From: CBDHHC01 sp050633205
GTDB taxonomy: Bacteria > Pseudomonadota > Alphaproteobacteria > Rhizobiales > CBDHHC01
Assembly: GCA_050633205.1 (NCBI GenBank)
Contig: JBOEGA010000024.1
Coordinates: 1-59,695 of the forward strand
Direction of reading: 5' to 3'
DNA length: 59,695 bases
Part shown: positions 32,178 through 41,313 of the stretch, in pieces
Layout of the letters: each line of letters opens with the position of its first letter
How positions within the stretch are numbered: the first letter of the stretch is position 1
Notes under the pieces: model-generated
What the model saw: the letters and a program-made list of their open reading frames with translations, nothing else
Told to the model about the DNA's origin: nothing
Databases searched by the model: none
Translations under genes and position numbers: made by a program

Positions 32178-34162
32178 TCAGCCGCCTCCATATGCCCTTC
32201 AGCGGGGTATGTTGGCATATCAACTATTTTGACATTACCGCTGAGTGATCCTTTCCGGCCATCTTCAAAAGTTACTTCTGTTGAAATCCGGCATGTGGTG
32301 CTGCCGTTATAGAAGGCTTCAACCAGGGGGAGAAAACGGTTTTCAACGAAACTTCTGCGAACTTTCTGGGTGCGTGTAAGCTCTCCGTCATCTGCGTCGA
32401 GTTCTTTATGCAGGATCAGGAAGCGTCGGATCTGTGCTCCTGCCATATCTGGTTCACGTGCGAGGCTTAAATTTACTTCATCAACATTCTCTCGGATCAT
32501 GTCATAGACTTCCGGAAGGCCAGCCAGTTCCTGATAACTGGCGTAAATAATATTATTGCGTTCGGCCCAGTTGGCGACAGAGGTGAGATCTATATTGATC
32601 ATAACTGAACAGAAATCCCGTCCATCTCCATAAGCAACGGCTTCCTTGATGTTGGGATAGAATTTCAGTTTGTTTTCTATATATTTGGGTGCGAATAAGG
32701 TGCCGTCATTTAATTTTCCGACATCTTTGGCACGGTCTACGATCTTGAGGTGTCCATGTGAATCCAGAAAACCTGCGTCTCCCGTTCTTACCCAGCCATC
32801 TGCCGTTTTGGTTGTGCTGGTTGCTTCTTCATTTTTGTAATAGGAAAGAAATACGCCAGGGCTTTTAAATTCAACTTCTCCGGTTTCAGATATTCTTATA
32901 TCAACTTCGGGGGCTGGTGTGCCAACTGTATCGGGGAATATCTCGCCGTCAGGCTGTAATGCAATATAGACACTTGCTTCGGTTTGTCCGTAGAGCTGTT
33001 TCAGGTTCATGCCGAGAGATCGGTAAAAACGAAATATCTCTGGTCCTATGGCTTCGCCCGCTGTGTAGGCTACTCTGGTTCTGCTAAATCCCAATCTGTT
33101 TTTAACAGGGGAGTAAACCAAAATATTGCCGAGCCAGTATTGTATTCTGTTTATCAGGCTGACCTTTTTACCGTTCAGTATATCCTCGCCATATAGTCGG
33201 GCGATGTTCAGGAAATAATCGAACATTTTTCTCTTAAGCCAGCCAGCATCTTCCATGCGGACCATGATTGCAGTCAGAAGTTCTTCAAAAACTCTTGGAG
33301 GGCCAAAGAAGAAGGTCGGGCCAATTTCCCGTCTGTCTATCACGATGGTTTCGGGGCTTTCAGGGCAGGATATACAGAAGCCAGCAGCATAGGACTGGCC
33401 ATAGGAAAATATGTGATCACCAACCCATGCCATTGGCAGATATGAGAACATTTCCACTTTGTGATCAAGGTTATCAAAAGTGTTTGCATTTCGGGCAGAG
33501 AGGATAACGTTATCGTGAGAGAGTACCACACCTTTAGGCTTTCCGGTTGTTCCGGATGTATAGAGAATGACGCTTATATCGCTGCCTTTGCCTTTGGCTA
33601 TTTCATCAAGCCAGGGTTGTTCCAGGTAGTTTTTTTCGGATGATGATTTTGTGCCGAGTGCCTGTACAGCTTCAAAGCTGAGGAGATGGCTGTGATTGTA
33701 ATTTCTGAGGCCTCGGGTGTCATCATATATTATGCTATTGATCTTGCTGATGTTTTCACTAATTTCCAGTATTTTATCAACCTGTTCCTGATTTTCGGCT
33801 ATTACGAAACTGACTTCGGCGTGGTTGAGGACATAGGAGAGCTCTTCTGCTACGGAGTCCTGATATACGGGCACGGGAATAGCACCCAGGCTCTGGCAGG
33901 CTACAAAGGTCCAGTACAGTCTTGGCCTGTTATCACCAATTATAGCTACCTTGTTACCGCGCTTCACGCCAAGTTGCTGAAGGCCAAGGGAAAATGATTG
34001 CACTTCCTGTAATACCTGTTTCCAGGTCCAGGTCTGCCATATGCCGAGATTTTTTTCACGAATTGCAGGATGTTTTCCAAAAGTCTTTGCGTTATGCAAA
34101 AGAAGCTTTGGAACGGTATCGACGACGAGAGTGTTTTCAGCAGGCTCTGATGCTGCATCCAT
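32174..34162 (-). CDS. Long-chain-type acyl-CoA synthetase (AMP-dependent)
   Basis: A 662-residue ANL-superfamily enzyme of the long-chain fatty acyl-CoA ligase type that converts an imported acid to its CoA ester with ATP. The N-terminal domain has GIWQTWTWKQVLQEVQSF and NKVAIIGDNRPRLYW. The AMP-binding P-loop is SVILYTSGTTGKPKGVVLSH. LKQLYGQTEASVYIALQPDG and VRTGDAGFLDSHGHLKIVDR complete the core motifs, with DRAKDVGKLNDGTLFAPKYIE at the domain hinge. It is the first gene of the operon with livGHM, the binding protein, livF and a PaaK-like ligase. The 267-base gap upstream also carries the terminator of the next minus-strand cluster. Confidence 0.9.
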   Translation of the reverse strand: MDAASEPAENTLVVDTVPKLLLHNAKTFGKHPAIREKNLGIWQTWTWKQVLQEVQSFSLGLQQLGVKRGNKVAIIGDNRPRLYWTFVACQSLGAIPVPVYQDSVAEELSYVLNHAEVSFVIAENQEQVDKILEISENISKINSIIYDDTRGLRNYNHSHLLSFEAVQALGTKSSSEKNYLEQPWLDEIAKGKGSDISVILYTSGTTGKPKGVVLSHDNVILSARNANTFDNLDHKVEMFSYLPMAWVGDHIFSYGQSYAAGFCISCPESPETIVIDRREIGPTFFFGPPRVFEELLTAIMVRMEDAGWLKRKMFDYFLNIARLYGEDILNGKKVSLINRIQYWLGNILVYSPVKNRLGFSRTRVAYTAGEAIGPEIFRFYRSLGMNLKQLYGQTEASVYIALQPDGEIFPDTVGTPAPEVDIRISETGEVEFKSPGVFLSYYKNEEATSTTKTADGWVRTGDAGFLDSHGHLKIVDRAKDVGKLNDGTLFAPKYIENKLKFYPNIKEAVAYGDGRDFCSVMINIDLTSVANWAERNNIIYASYQELAGLPEVYDMIRENVDEVNLSLAREPDMAGAQIRRFLILHKELDADDGELTRTQKVRRSFVENRFLPLVEAFYNGSTTCRISTEVTFEDGRKGSLSGNVKIVDMPTYPAEGHMEAAE

Positions 34163-34370
34163 CTGCTCTTAGTCCTCCCAAGATATCATTTATTGATATC
34201 GCAACGAAGTTTTTTATAGTTATTCGAGACTTAATATTTTCAATAACCATTTAATGATAATGACAGTTGATCACTACAATCAATAGAATTTTTATTATCA
34301 ACTGGTATAAGACAGGAAGGCTGACATGTATGCGGTATAGATAAAGGCAGGTAAAATAAATTGCAAAGTA

Positions 34371-34411
34371 AAACAGGCTCAGTCGGGCTTTTCGCCAGAC
34401 TGAAGCTGTTT
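34371..34411 (-). terminator. Rho-independent terminator of the dehydrogenase/SMP-30 operon
   Basis: On the minus strand a long imperfect stem (AAACAGCTTCAGTCTGGC pairing with GCCCGACTGAGCCTGTTT around GAAAA) is followed by TACTTTGCAATTTATTTT. It lies 20-60 bases after the stop of the hydroxyacid dehydrogenase gene. Three stem mismatches are tolerated. The position and orientation fit termination before the acyl-CoA synthetase promoter. Confidence 0.65.
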
Positions 34412-34429
34412 GCAGTTGATGGTATTTAT

Positions 34430-35314
34430 CTACCTGACTCTGTCTGTCACTCTCGTCAAAACAGGGAAATACTCTTTTCCGTATCCTGCATTTCTGGCCT
34501 TTTCCATTCTTGATTTTGCCAGTTCTGCTCCATGAGCAATGACGCCTGTATCTTTGGCGAGATCGAGGGCATAGCTGACATCTTTTAAGGCGTAGTCTGT
34601 GGGAAATGCACCTTCAGGGAAAATATCTTTTATCATGGCTTTCATGCCGTGGTTGCGTAACGCAAAACTGTCTGCCGAGCCTTTTGTTAAAGTATCAAAC
34701 AGTAACTCTGCCTCCATACCAGCAGCTTTTCCAAGAGCAAGTGCTTCAGATAACGCAACAACAGTTTCAAACAGAACCATATTATTGAGTATTTTAGTGA
34801 CCTGACCACAACCTACAGGACCGCAATGTGTAACCTCGCTTCCTGCATGGGACAGGAGGGGAAGAACAAGGTCGAAAGTTTCTTTGCTTGCTCCAACCAT
34901 AACGGAGAGAGTTCCATCTTCGGCGGCCTGTCTGGTACGGGCTACAGGGGCATCGGCATAGGTAATATTTCGGGAGGAAAGAAGATCAGCCATTTGTTTT
35001 GTCAGGCCAACAGGTGACGTGGAGAGGTCCACGAGAATAAGGCCTTCCCTTCCTCTTACTGCAATGCCATCAGGCATTGTGATGATATGCTCTACTTCGG
35101 TGCCTCCGGGAAGTGAAAGGAACAGAATATCAACAGCTTCAGCTAGTTCCCCAATTGATCCTGCTTTATTAATACCGTATTTTGCCAGCCTTTTAATTGA
35201 AGCAGTGTTCAGGTCGCATACAGTCATTGAATAACCGGATTTGACTGCAATATTGCGGCAGATCGGTTCACCCATTACGCCCAGGCCAATGAAGCCCAGT
35301 TTTTTATCGGTCAT
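34430..35314 (-). CDS. NAD(P)-dependent beta-hydroxyacid dehydrogenase (3-hydroxyisobutyrate dehydrogenase / tartronate semialdehyde reductase family)
   Basis: A 294-residue soluble oxidoreductase. KLGFIGLGVMGEPICRNI supplies the Rossmann GxGxxG. DAPVARTRQAAEDGTLSVMV matches the substrate-binding DAPVSGG region with changes, notably VARTRQ in place of VSGGxxGA. GPVGCGQVTKILNNMVL includes the catalytic Lys. The altered DAPVARTRQ loop suggests a substrate different from 3-hydroxyisobutyrate or tartronate semialdehyde. The start overlaps the stop of the SMP-30 gene by 4 bases, so the two are co-translated. In this cluster it could reduce or oxidise a semialdehyde or hydroxyacid made by the lactonase or aldehyde dehydrogenase steps. 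Confidence 0.85.
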   Translation of the reverse strand: MTDKKLGFIGLGVMGEPICRNIAVKSGYSMTVCDLNTASIKRLAKYGINKAGSIGELAEAVDILFLSLPGGTEVEHIITMPDGIAVRGREGLILVDLSTSPVGLTKQMADLLSSRNITYADAPVARTRQAAEDGTLSVMVGASKETFDLVLPLLSHAGSEVTHCGPVGCGQVTKILNNMVLFETVVALSEALALGKAAGMEAELLFDTLTKGSADSFALRNHGMKAMIKDIFPEGAFPTDYALKDVSYALDLAKDTGVIAHGAELAKSRMEKARNAGYGKEYFPVLTRVTDRVR

Positions 35315-36282
35315 TTATTTCCTCCGATGATTTCCTTAACCGGGAATTGCCAGAGGCATTCACCGCACAATGAGCCAAGCCATGCGTGATTTTCATCATG
35401 AGAGAAGGCTATGGATGCTGCGTTTCCAAGTTTTGTATCGCCCACCTGATAAAAGTGTTCCCGTCCCATTCTGCCTTCAAGCTTTGCTTCTTCTACCCAG
35501 GCCATGTGTTCAGGTTCTGCGTCTTCCAGGATCAGGTTCCTTGTTCCATCGGGGGCAATGCGCCATATGCGGTTAGAGACAATCGAGGTGAGCCACAGAT
35601 ATCCTTCAGAGTCAAAGCGAAGCCCGTCAGGGAAATCACCATATCCAAATTGCGCAAAGGTTTCTCGATCTGAAAGACTGCCGTCTGCTGCCAGATTAAA
35701 GCGGCTGATACTTCTGGAAAATGTTTCTGCAATATACAGTGAGTTGCCATCCGGTGAGACCCTGCATTCATTGGCAAAGCATATATCGTCAGCAAGAATT
35801 CGGGCATTGCCGTCTTCGACCAGAACTATCATGCCATCTCTGACTCGTTCCGTATAAGCATTAAAGCGTGGGTGGGACATTGTTGATACTGTGATCCAGA
35901 TACGTCCATCCGGGGTCTGCATTACAAAATTTGCTGCTGCCAGCGAGCGACCTTCAGCTTCCATCAGGTATGGGGTTAATTCTCCTTTTGCAGACAGCTG
36001 CCATACTCCTCCTCCTTCACCGATATTAGCAAGAAGGAAACCCCCGTCGGCCAGTGAGGCTATGCCATTTGGTATAAGTTCGTGGCCGTTTGCCATAGCG
36101 TTTTCCGGGCCAATCGTATGCTGATTACCGTCTGTTGTGAGGAGAGTTATGCCCCGGCCTCTGTGTGAAACTGCAATGCTACCGTTTGCCAGAAGCTGGA
36201 CAGATTCGGGCCTGTGCAGGTTTTTACCCAGTGGTTTCAAGGCGTCAGCAGTTAAGAGAGGCGTGTATTCCTGTTCGGTCAT
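35311..36282 (-). CDS. SMP-30/gluconolactonase/LRE-family lactonase
   Basis: A 323-residue six-bladed beta-propeller without signal peptide. Repeated propeller features are visible: EFGY-like SVQLLANGSIAVSHRGRG, NGIASLADGGFLLANIGEG, ANFVMQTPDGRIWITVS, ANECRVSPDGNSLYIAETFS, PDGLRFDSEGYLWLTSI and MGREHFYQVGDTKLG. The Asn/Asp residues in N-E-C-R and P-D-G-L-R are where the catalytic divalent metal is usually held. Lactone hydrolysis is the likely reaction, substrate unknown. It overlaps the following dehydrogenase gene and is divergent from the aldehyde dehydrogenase-tcuAB run. Confidence 0.85.
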   Translation of the reverse strand: MTEQEYTPLLTADALKPLGKNLHRPESVQLLANGSIAVSHRGRGITLLTTDGNQHTIGPENAMANGHELIPNGIASLADGGFLLANIGEGGGVWQLSAKGELTPYLMEAEGRSLAAANFVMQTPDGRIWITVSTMSHPRFNAYTERVRDGMIVLVEDGNARILADDICFANECRVSPDGNSLYIAETFSRSISRFNLAADGSLSDRETFAQFGYGDFPDGLRFDSEGYLWLTSIVSNRIWRIAPDGTRNLILEDAEPEHMAWVEEAKLEGRMGREHFYQVGDTKLGNAASIAFSHDENHAWLGSLCGECLWQFPVKEIIGGNK

Positions 36283-36415
36283 GAGGTTCCTCCTTTTCCC
36301 CAGAATAGATCATAAATTCTGTCTGATGCAACAGTATATTTGCATGGGATGATGTTTCCTATGTGATCTGATTTTTAAAGATTGCTTGCCAGCAGGAGGA
36401 TATGTCGTTTATAAA

Positions 36416-36444
36416 AACAGAACTAATGGTCCTATGAACAGAAC
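36416..36444. promoter_or_regulatory. Direct repeat upstream of the aldehyde dehydrogenase-tcuAB operon
   Basis: AACAGAAC occurs at 36416-36423 and again at 36437-36444, 21 bases apart, placing both on the same helix face. It lies about 30-55 bases before the aldehyde dehydrogenase ATG in the 187-base divergent gap, where an activator or the nearby IclR protein could bind. This is a pattern only; chance is not excluded in an A-rich region. Confidence 0.3.
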
Positions 36445-36469
36445 ATAATTTGGACGGGAGTTCTATTAT

Positions 36470-37909
36470 ATGTCAGATACAGTCGGGTTAATTATTGGCG
36501 GTCACACTGTTTCAGGTGAAGGCCCTGAGATAGATGTCGTTGACCCTTCTGATGGCAGTATTATCGGAGGTGTAGGAACTGCAAGTGAGGAACAGGTAGA
36601 CAGGGCTGTAACTGCAGGGGTGAAGGGATTATCATCGTCTGGGTGGGCAGATAGTCTACCACATGAACGGGCCAGAGTTCTGAGCAGAATTGCCGCAAAG
36701 ATAGAAGGGAAGGCAGATCATCTGGCGAACCTTCAGATGCGGGAGAATGGCAAGACATTTCACGAAAGTCTGGTTCAGGCCAGATCTGCTGCGGACTATT
36801 TTCGTTATTATGCGGCTGTTTGTGAGGTTATGGAGGATGTGGTTCCACCGTCCCGTGGCAATTACCTGACGATGAGCAGGCATGAGCCTTATGGTGTTGT
36901 TGCAGCGCTTACCCCCTGGAATTCACCGTTAACTATGGGAGCACAGAAAATAGCGCCGGCGCTGGCGGCAGGTAATGCTGTGGTTCTGAAAGCGTCTGAA
37001 ACGACTTCACTTGTTTCGCTGGCCCTTGGAGAATGTTGTGTTGATGCAGGCTTATCTGAAGGGTTAATTTCAGTTATTGCAGGTAAGGCAGATATTGGCA
37101 GGGCGCTTGTGAACCATAAGGATATCTCTCTTGTTTCTTTTACTGGTGGAACATCGACAGGCCAGTTTATTGCACAGGATGTGGCCAGTCGTCTGGTTCC
37201 TTTAATTCTGGAGCTTGGTGGTAAGTCACCTCATATTGTTTTTGCTGATGCGGATATTGATGCGGCAGCAAGGGCTGTTGCATCAGGCATCTTTGGCGGG
37301 GCGGGGCAATCCTGTGTTGCCGGATCGCGGTTGTTTGTTGAGGAAAGTGTCCGTGAGCTTTTTATTGAGCGTCTTGTTCAAATAGCAGGTGATATGATTG
37401 TTGGTCCTCCCATGCAGGATGATACAGTCATAGGGCCTCTGTCGTCTTTTGCCCACCGGGAGAGGGTTGAAGGTCTGGTTGCCAGTGCTGTAGCGGAAGG
37501 TGGTCAGATTATATTCGGAGGGAAACGGCCCGAGGGGGATATTTTTGATAAAGGCGCCTATTACCTGCCGACAATTATTGATGGCCTGAATAATAAATCC
37601 AGACTGGCTCAGGAGGAAGTTTTTGGTCCAGTTTTGTGCGTTATTCCATTCGGTTCCGAAGAAGAGCTGGTGAGTGAAGCCAATGACAGTGTGTTTGGCC
37701 TTGCTGCCGGTATATGGACTTCCAAATATCCACGGGCCTGGCGTATTGCGAAAGCTCTGCACGCGGGAACAGTCTGGATTAATTGCTATAAGCAGCTTTC
37801 AATTACTGCATCGTTTGGCGGTTATAAACTGTCTGGTCTGGGGCGTGAAAAGGGTATTCAGGGTATGCGGGCCTATCAGCAGGTTAAAAGTATTTACTGG
37901 GGAATGTAA
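36470..37909 (+). CDS. Aldehyde dehydrogenase (NAD(P)+)
   Basis: A 479-residue ALDH-superfamily enzyme oxidising an aldehyde to the acid. It has RHEPYGVVAALTPWNSPL and NAVVLKASETTSLVSLALGE at the cofactor site, SLVSFTGGTSTGQFIAQD, the general-base Glu in LILELGGKSPHIVFADADID, the nucleophile Cys in FGGAGQSCVAGSRLFVEE and AQEEVFGPVLCVIPF, followed by the C-terminal GGYKLSGLGREKGIQGM. GGGAG about 8 bases before the ATG confirms the start. It is followed after 2 bases by tcuA and probably forms an operon with tcuAB, divergent from the lactonase/dehydrogenase pair. Confidence 0.9.
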   Translation: MSDTVGLIIGGHTVSGEGPEIDVVDPSDGSIIGGVGTASEEQVDRAVTAGVKGLSSSGWADSLPHERARVLSRIAAKIEGKADHLANLQMRENGKTFHESLVQARSAADYFRYYAAVCEVMEDVVPPSRGNYLTMSRHEPYGVVAALTPWNSPLTMGAQKIAPALAAGNAVVLKASETTSLVSLALGECCVDAGLSEGLISVIAGKADIGRALVNHKDISLVSFTGGTSTGQFIAQDVASRLVPLILELGGKSPHIVFADADIDAAARAVASGIFGGAGQSCVAGSRLFVEESVRELFIERLVQIAGDMIVGPPMQDDTVIGPLSSFAHRERVEGLVASAVAEGGQIIFGGKRPEGDIFDKGAYYLPTIIDGLNNKSRLAQEEVFGPVLCVIPFGSEEELVSEANDSVFGLAAGIWTSKYPRAWRIAKALHAGTVWINCYKQLSITASFGGYKLSGLGREKGIQGMRAYQQVKSIYWGM

Positions 37910-37911
37910 GC

Positions 37912-39330
37912 ATGAATGAAGAGTCTATTCTTGCACGTATTCCTTATGAAACATGGGATGTGCTTATCGCTGGTGGCGGGAATGCGGCGCTTTGTGCTGC
38001 CATAACAGCACGCAGGGCCGGGGCATCAGTATTACTGGTTGAAGCTGCACCGAAGTTTTATCGTGGTGGTAATACGCGGCATACTCGTAATCTTCGTCTG
38101 GCCCATGATGAGGGCAATGACATTCTGACAGGCCCTTACCGGGAGGAGGAGATGTGGGAAGACCTGCTCAGAGTTACCAGGGGGAATACGGATGAACCAC
38201 TGGCACGCATGACGATCTCCAGATCAAAACAATTATGGGATGGACTGGGGGATCTTGGCGTCAGATTTCAGCAACCCATTGGAGGAACTTTATCACTGGG
38301 CAGGACTAATGCCTTTTTTCATGGTGGTGGTCGGGCGATGCTTAATTCGCTTTATATTACAGCCGAGGATGCCGGGGTTGAAATTATCTATGATACTGAA
38401 GTTGTTGATGTAAAGATGAAGGGAAGTGTCTTTAAAGAAGCAACTGTATGTCATGACGGGGATAATCTTCAGGTCAGGGCAGGTTCCTTTGTGGCGGCAG
38501 CGGGTGGTTTTGAAGCTAATATTGAATGGCTTAAGGAAAGCTGGGGTGATGCTGCGGAAAATTTCAGAATTCGGGGCACGCCTTATAACCGGGGTTCACT
38601 GTTACGTGTTTTGCTGGGAAAGGGTGCGCAACAGGTCGGTGAGCCGGATCAGTGTCATGCTGTTGCGATTGATGCGCGTGCTCCTAAATATGACGGTGGG
38701 ATTGCTACACGACTGGACTGTATTGTGTTTGGTATAGTCGTTAATCGGGATGCGCAGCGTTTTTATGATGAGGGTGAGGATTTCTGGCCCAAGCGATATG
38801 CTATCTGGGGGCGGCTGGTTGCAGCACAGCCCGGCCAGATTGCATATGCCATTATTGAGGCGGAAGATGCCAAACGTTTTATGCCCTCAATTTTTCCAGC
38901 AATTGAAAGTCCTACACTGGAAGGGCTGGCGGAACAGATAGATCTGAATCCATCGGCATTATGCGAGACTGTTCGTCAGTTTAATGAGGCTGTTAAAGCG
39001 GGAGAGTTTGATCCGACGGAGCTTGATGACTGCAGAACTGAGGGGCTTACTCCATCAAAGTCGCACTGGGCACGCAGGATAGAGAATGGGCCTTTTCAGG
39101 CTTATCCGCTTTGTCCGGGAATTACATTTACCTATCTTGGTGTTCGCGTGAATGATGAAGCAAGAATTATCATGAACGATGGAACACCATCACCAAATAT
39201 GTTTGCGGCTGGAGAAATAATGGCTGGAAATATTCTGGGCGAGGGGTATATGGCCGGGATTGGTATGACGATTGGTTCTGTTTTTGGCATGATTTCAGGA
39301 AAGGAAGCAGCGGTTGTTGCAAATAAATAA
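37912..39330 (+). CDS. tcuA: FAD-dependent tricarballylate dehydrogenase-like flavoprotein (TcuA family)
   Basis: A 472-residue member of the fumarate reductase/succinate dehydrogenase flavoprotein-like family. The FAD site is WDVLIAGGGNAALCAAITAR and VLLVEAAPKFYRGGNTRHTR. GGGRAMLNSLYITAEDAG, AAAGGFEANIEWLKESWGD and TFTYLGVRVNDEARIIMNDG complete the pattern, which resembles TcuA (CobZ-related), oxidising tricarballylate to aconitate in Salmonella. The substrate here is inferred; another polycarboxylate is possible. The next gene encodes the matching membrane electron acceptor TcuB, 7 bases downstream. Confidence 0.82.
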   Translation: MNEESILARIPYETWDVLIAGGGNAALCAAITARRAGASVLLVEAAPKFYRGGNTRHTRNLRLAHDEGNDILTGPYREEEMWEDLLRVTRGNTDEPLARMTISRSKQLWDGLGDLGVRFQQPIGGTLSLGRTNAFFHGGGRAMLNSLYITAEDAGVEIIYDTEVVDVKMKGSVFKEATVCHDGDNLQVRAGSFVAAAGGFEANIEWLKESWGDAAENFRIRGTPYNRGSLLRVLLGKGAQQVGEPDQCHAVAIDARAPKYDGGIATRLDCIVFGIVVNRDAQRFYDEGEDFWPKRYAIWGRLVAAQPGQIAYAIIEAEDAKRFMPSIFPAIESPTLEGLAEQIDLNPSALCETVRQFNEAVKAGEFDPTELDDCRTEGLTPSKSHWARRIENGPFQAYPLCPGITFTYLGVRVNDEARIIMNDGTPSPNMFAAGEIMAGNILGEGYMAGIGMTIGSVFGMISGKEAAVVANK

Positions 39331-39337
39331 TAATAAG

Positions 39338-40435
39338 ATGTCAGAGGCACAAACTGAAGCTGAGCGTCTTATGCGCATCTGTAATGCCTGTCGATATTGC
39401 GAGGGACTTTGTGCTGTTTTTCCCGCTATGGAGATGAGGAAAGCCTTTAAGGAAGGTGATCTCAATTATCTTGCTAACCTGTGCCATAACTGTGGGGGGT
39501 GTTATCATGCCTGCCAGTATGCGCCACCTCACGAGTTTGGAGTTAATGTTCCAAAGACACTGGCTCAGGTGAGGAATGAGAGTTATCGGGCTTATGTCTG
39601 GCCTAGAATACTGGCACCACTTATGGAGAAGAATGGCGCTGTTATAACCCTTGTTACGATATTTTCTGTCTGCGCGTTTATAGCAGCATTTATGCTTCTA
39701 ACGACAAGTTCTGTCATGTTCGGGGTTGTAACAGGTGAAGGTGCTTTTTACAAAATTATGTCTCACAATGCGATGGCGTTACTTTTTGGCGGGGCGTTTC
39801 TTTATGTTATTCTGGCGCTTGTGATGGGGTTCAGGGCTTTCTGGAAAGATATCAGGGCTGAGCAGTCTGTACTCTCTGATGGTGGTTCGGTTTTTCAGGC
39901 TATGAAGGATGTTGCTACACTACGATATCTTGATGGGGAGGGAGCTGGTTGCGGTAATGAGAATGAGAGGCCAGACAAGAGGCGCAGGCTGTTTCACCAT
40001 ATGACTTTCTATGGATTTCTTTTATGTTTTGCTTCGACCAGTCTTGCAACGCTCTATCATTATATTGGTGGATGGGAGGCTCCATATGATTTCTTTAGCC
40101 TGCCTGTTATTTTTGGAACTGTCGGCGGAATTGGAATATCTATCGGGCCAGTAGGGCTCTATTATCTGAAGAGTAAAAGGTTACCGGAGCTTGGAGCTGA
40201 TAATCGTGGTATGGACAGTGCTTTTCTTCTGATGCTTGCTGCTGTGGGAGTATCCGGTCTGGCGTTAATGATTCTCAGAGCCACGGGTTTTATGGGAACT
40301 CTACTGGCGTTGCATCTTGGGTTAGTGCTGGCTTTTTTCCTGATGATGCCATATAGCAAATTTGTACATGGAATATACCGTGCCGGGGCTCTGGTTTATT
40401 ATGCGATTGAGCAGCGACGGAATAGGAGCGGTTAA
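39338..40435 (+). CDS. tcuB: Tricarballylate-utilisation membrane iron-sulfur protein (TcuB/CitB-like)
   Basis: The predicted 365-residue protein re-oxidises TcuA and passes electrons to quinone. Two 4Fe-4S clusters are visible as CNACRYCEGLCAVFP and CHNCGGCYHACQY in the first 70 residues. These are followed by about six membrane spans carrying His residues suitable for haem b (for example LYHYIGG and FHHM in RRLFHHMTFYGFLL, and LHLGLVLAFFLMMPYSKFVH). A TTG at 39314 would extend the protein by 8 residues into tcuA, but ATG at 39338 matches the family beginning (MSEAQTEAERLM). The tcuC transporter gene common in Salmonella is not nearby. Confidence 0.82.
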   Translation: MSEAQTEAERLMRICNACRYCEGLCAVFPAMEMRKAFKEGDLNYLANLCHNCGGCYHACQYAPPHEFGVNVPKTLAQVRNESYRAYVWPRILAPLMEKNGAVITLVTIFSVCAFIAAFMLLTTSSVMFGVVTGEGAFYKIMSHNAMALLFGGAFLYVILALVMGFRAFWKDIRAEQSVLSDGGSVFQAMKDVATLRYLDGEGAGCGNENERPDKRRRLFHHMTFYGFLLCFASTSLATLYHYIGGWEAPYDFFSLPVIFGTVGGIGISIGPVGLYYLKSKRLPELGADNRGMDSAFLLMLAAVGVSGLALMILRATGFMGTLLALHLGLVLAFFLMMPYSKFVHGIYRAGALVYYAIEQRRNRSG

Positions 40436-40443
40436 TCCGGGTA

Positions 40444-41193
40444 TTATTCGGGATAGGAACCACCCAGAGCCAACGACAGTTTTCTGGCTGCGTCGTGGAG
40501 TTGTGGCTTCATTTCTTTTGTTCCGGCGGGCCCAAACCGTTTGCGGGGTCCTGAAAGGGACAGAGCTCCGAGAACATTGTTTTCTGATCCGAAGACGGGA
40601 GCGGCAACTCCTGCACATTCAGGGTCTCTTTCACCAAGCGAGCGGGCAAATAATTCCGTTCTGATTTTATTGAATTCCTTGCCCTTTGCTCCGGTAAAGG
40701 CCAACAGAACCTTTCCGGCTGCACCCTGTCTTAATGGAAGTCTGTCTCCTGCTCTTACGCGATCGAGCGTTGAGTGATGGCTGTCCAGCCTGAACAGGCA
40801 CAGGCGTTCGTCTTCTGACTGAATTATGTGGAATGAGGGGCTTTCCGAACCAGCTTCAACCAGCTCATGCAGTATGGGGAGGACATGATGTCGGAGAGGG
40901 TTGGTGCGTTCATAGGCAATACCTAAGCGCATTACTGTCGGGCCAAGCGTATATTTTGAATCTTCTATGCGCATAATATATCCGGCGCGCAGCAGAGATT
41001 CCATAATGCGCAGGATTGTACTTTTATACAGACCAGTTGAGCGTGATATTTCTGAAAGGGTGCGTGGGGTGTCAGCTCCTTCGAGTGCCGAAATAATTGC
41101 AAAAGCCCTGTCCACAGCGGCAACGCCACCGGATGTGTTCTGCTCAACTGCTTCATCTGCCATAGTGCACACTTTCATTGATGATTGAGGCAT
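40444..41193 (-). CDS. IclR-family transcriptional regulator
   Basis: The N-terminal helix-turn-helix contains AVDRAFAIISALEG, RTLSEISRSTGLYKSTILRI and ESLLRAGYIMRIEDSKY. The C-terminal effector domain has LGIAYERTNPLRHHVLPILH, DRLPLRQGAAGKVLLAFT and RDPECAGVAAPVFGSENNVL, then ALSLSGPRKRFGP. These are the hallmarks of IclR. At about 245 residues it is normal length. Starts at 41193, 41178 and 41163 are possible and none has a clear ribosome-binding site. It converges on tcuB with a 8-base gap and is the natural candidate to control the aldehyde dehydrogenase-tcuAB operon and perhaps the lactonase pair. Confidence 0.88.
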   Translation of the reverse strand: MPQSSMKVCTMADEAVEQNTSGGVAAVDRAFAIISALEGADTPRTLSEISRSTGLYKSTILRIMESLLRAGYIMRIEDSKYTLGPTVMRLGIAYERTNPLRHHVLPILHELVEAGSESPSFHIIQSEDERLCLFRLDSHHSTLDRVRAGDRLPLRQGAAGKVLLAFTGAKGKEFNKIRTELFARSLGERDPECAGVAAPVFGSENNVLGALSLSGPRKRFGPAGTKEMKPQLHDAARKLSLALGGSYPE

Positions 41194-41313
41194 TGATTAT
41201 AAATGAATCGCCTGTTGTTCTCAAAGGCTTATCAGAGGTATTGCGAGATTTAAAGGGGAGTGTTGATATAGCGGTGTGTTTCAAGCGGGGGTAACGAAAA
41301 ACAGTCAAAGTTA

